Part shown: positions 63,000-64,000 of the stretch, piece by piece
Layout: the number at the start of each line of letters is the position of its first letter
Position numbering within the stretch: the stretch's first letter is position 1
Source: Atrina japonica
Taxonomy: Eukaryota; Mollusca; Bivalvia; Pterioida; Pinnidae
NCBI GenBank assembly: GCA_030159075.1
Contig: BROG01000256.1
Span: forward strand, 83,501 to 147,500
Length of the DNA stretch: 64,000 nt
Direction: 5' to 3'
The notes under the pieces: generated by a model
Databases searched by the model: none
Seen by the model: only the letters and a program-made list of their open reading frames with translations
What the model was told of the DNA's origin: nothing
Made by a program: the position numbers and the translations under genes

Positions 63000-63542
63000 T
63001 GAAGATTTAATAAAGTGGAAAGTATTAATGCCTCATAGATGCGAATATATCAAAGAACTATACGGACGCGTTATGAGTTAGATATAATCTTTATACCGCA
63101 TCTCATTTACTTTCTATAAACTTATAATGTTTCACTTTCAAGATAAAGAGTAATGTCCATGTTTCAAAAGATCTCATAAAAAGACAAAGATGAAGATTAG
63201 ATAGCTATAAAGTAAGATTCCACGCACGATTAATATAATTCCTTTGTAACCTTATATACTCTTCCATCCAGGATCTTAATAAACGCCAACAAACTGTGCA
63301 TTTACAAAGTGCAAGTCTAGAATCTGAAGGTCACGATTCTTTTTTAATACATACTAATTAGACTGTGCATACATATAAAGAATGTATGTGTTGGGGGGGT
63401 GCTTGCTCATGTCTATCTATTTATTTATCTTTTTATCTATCTGTTTATCTCTCTATTACTCTATCCTTCAAACTATATATAAAGACCACCTCCCTATAAA
63501 AGTTTTGTTGTGTCCGTAAGGAGGTCTTTATATTCAAGCATG
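63000..63542. other. Unassigned; small MITE-derived hairpin at its end
   Basis: At 63480-63533 AAAGACCACCTCC and GGAGGTCTTTA form an imperfect hairpin resembling the interior of the MITE at 23696-23878. A degenerate (TCTA)n lies at 63411-63470. Confidence 0.4.
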
Positions 63543-63573
63543 TATATATATATATATATCCGTATATATATAA

Positions 63574-63651
<78 letters not shown>
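63543..63651. repeat. (TA)n microsatellite with two interruptions
   Basis: About 50 TA units interrupted by CCG and AGC near the left edge. Confidence 0.97.
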
Positions 63652-63654
<3 letters not shown>

Positions 63655-64000
63655 GCTTTGTTAACGCGATTTTTTCATAATTTGGAAAGTAGACACAGAC
63701 GTAAATTGAAAAATAAATAATAACACATAGGTGTTGTCTTCCGCTTTCCAATCGCCGAAATTGAAGTAACAATAACATTTATTATCTTTATCTACTTCGT
63801 ATGGTGTCAACGTTTCCGAAATAATGAAATATGCTAGTGCCAGTACTAAATACGATCATTTCAAATAGATGTGCAGGTTGTTACGGGAATACATAAATTA
63901 TGTATGATATCTACTTTTTGCAAATTTAAGGGTCCCGTTTCATGGAAGGCATGCCAAGCTGATTAATTGAATTCGCCGACAGATGTCCATAGCGTAGGTT
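63652..64000. other. Unassigned sequence to window end
   Basis: No features recognised. Confidence 0.35.

Overview
The window looks like AT-rich, repeat-dominated, mostly intergenic or intronic DNA from an invertebrate animal. I think a mollusc, probably a bivalve, is most likely. The grounds are the mix of repeats: Penelope-like retroelements (PLEs), tRNA-headed SINEs of a type I associate with bivalves, many short inverted-repeat DNA elements, and unusually abundant (TA)n and minisatellite arrays. The species assignment is inference. I see no convincing host protein-coding gene, no true tRNA or rRNA gene, and no bacterial features. Every long open frame I can explain is either a decayed retroelement ORF or an artefact of a tandem repeat.

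Layout. 1-8.4 kb is a PLE graveyard. It holds several 3' ends on the minus strand, a reverse-transcriptase (RT) half-ORF (2813-3525), and an old GIY-YIG-type Penelope element on the minus strand (8405 down to 4360). That element is split by an internally deleted PLE of a second lineage on the plus strand (5362-6617), flanked by a 7-bp duplication ATTTCAT. 9-14 kb holds a ~36-bp minisatellite with higher-order structure and a local inversion, repeat units that may be PLE terminal repeats, a 50-G run, and a 43-bp minisatellite that appears to have grown inside a PLE 3' end. 14.6-29 kb is mainly (TA)n, MITEs, PLE 3' ends and sequence I cannot assign. 29.1-31.3 kb holds two PLE relics head to head plus a SINE. 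33.3-38 kb holds SINEs and a 1.2-kb DNA element with a 5-bp duplication. 38.1-43.9 kb is dominated by a 22-bp satellite (two blocks) and a 53-bp satellite. 44-51.2 kb holds a near-perfect 37-bp hairpin, a fold-back element, a long (CT)n, and 51-bp, 25-bp and another 25-bp minisatellites. 51.2-57.7 kb has more PLE relics and SINEs. 58-64 kb has a GATA/GACA compound array, a 16-bp minisatellite, fold-back elements and microsatellites.

How the parts fit together. At least two PLE lineages are present. One carries a C-terminal GIY-YIG endonuclease. The other ends shortly after the RT domain and is followed by a conserved ~200-bp 3' UTR module. That module recurs about 14 times in 64 kb, on both strands and often without any ORF. 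It carries a small stem-loop whose arms tend to stay complementary while the loop drifts. The most interesting observations are the nested PLE pair, the module-derived minisatellite, the stem-loop shared by two PLE lineages, and a hammerhead-like motif in the putative PLE terminal repeat. All family assignments come from reading motifs by eye, without database searches.
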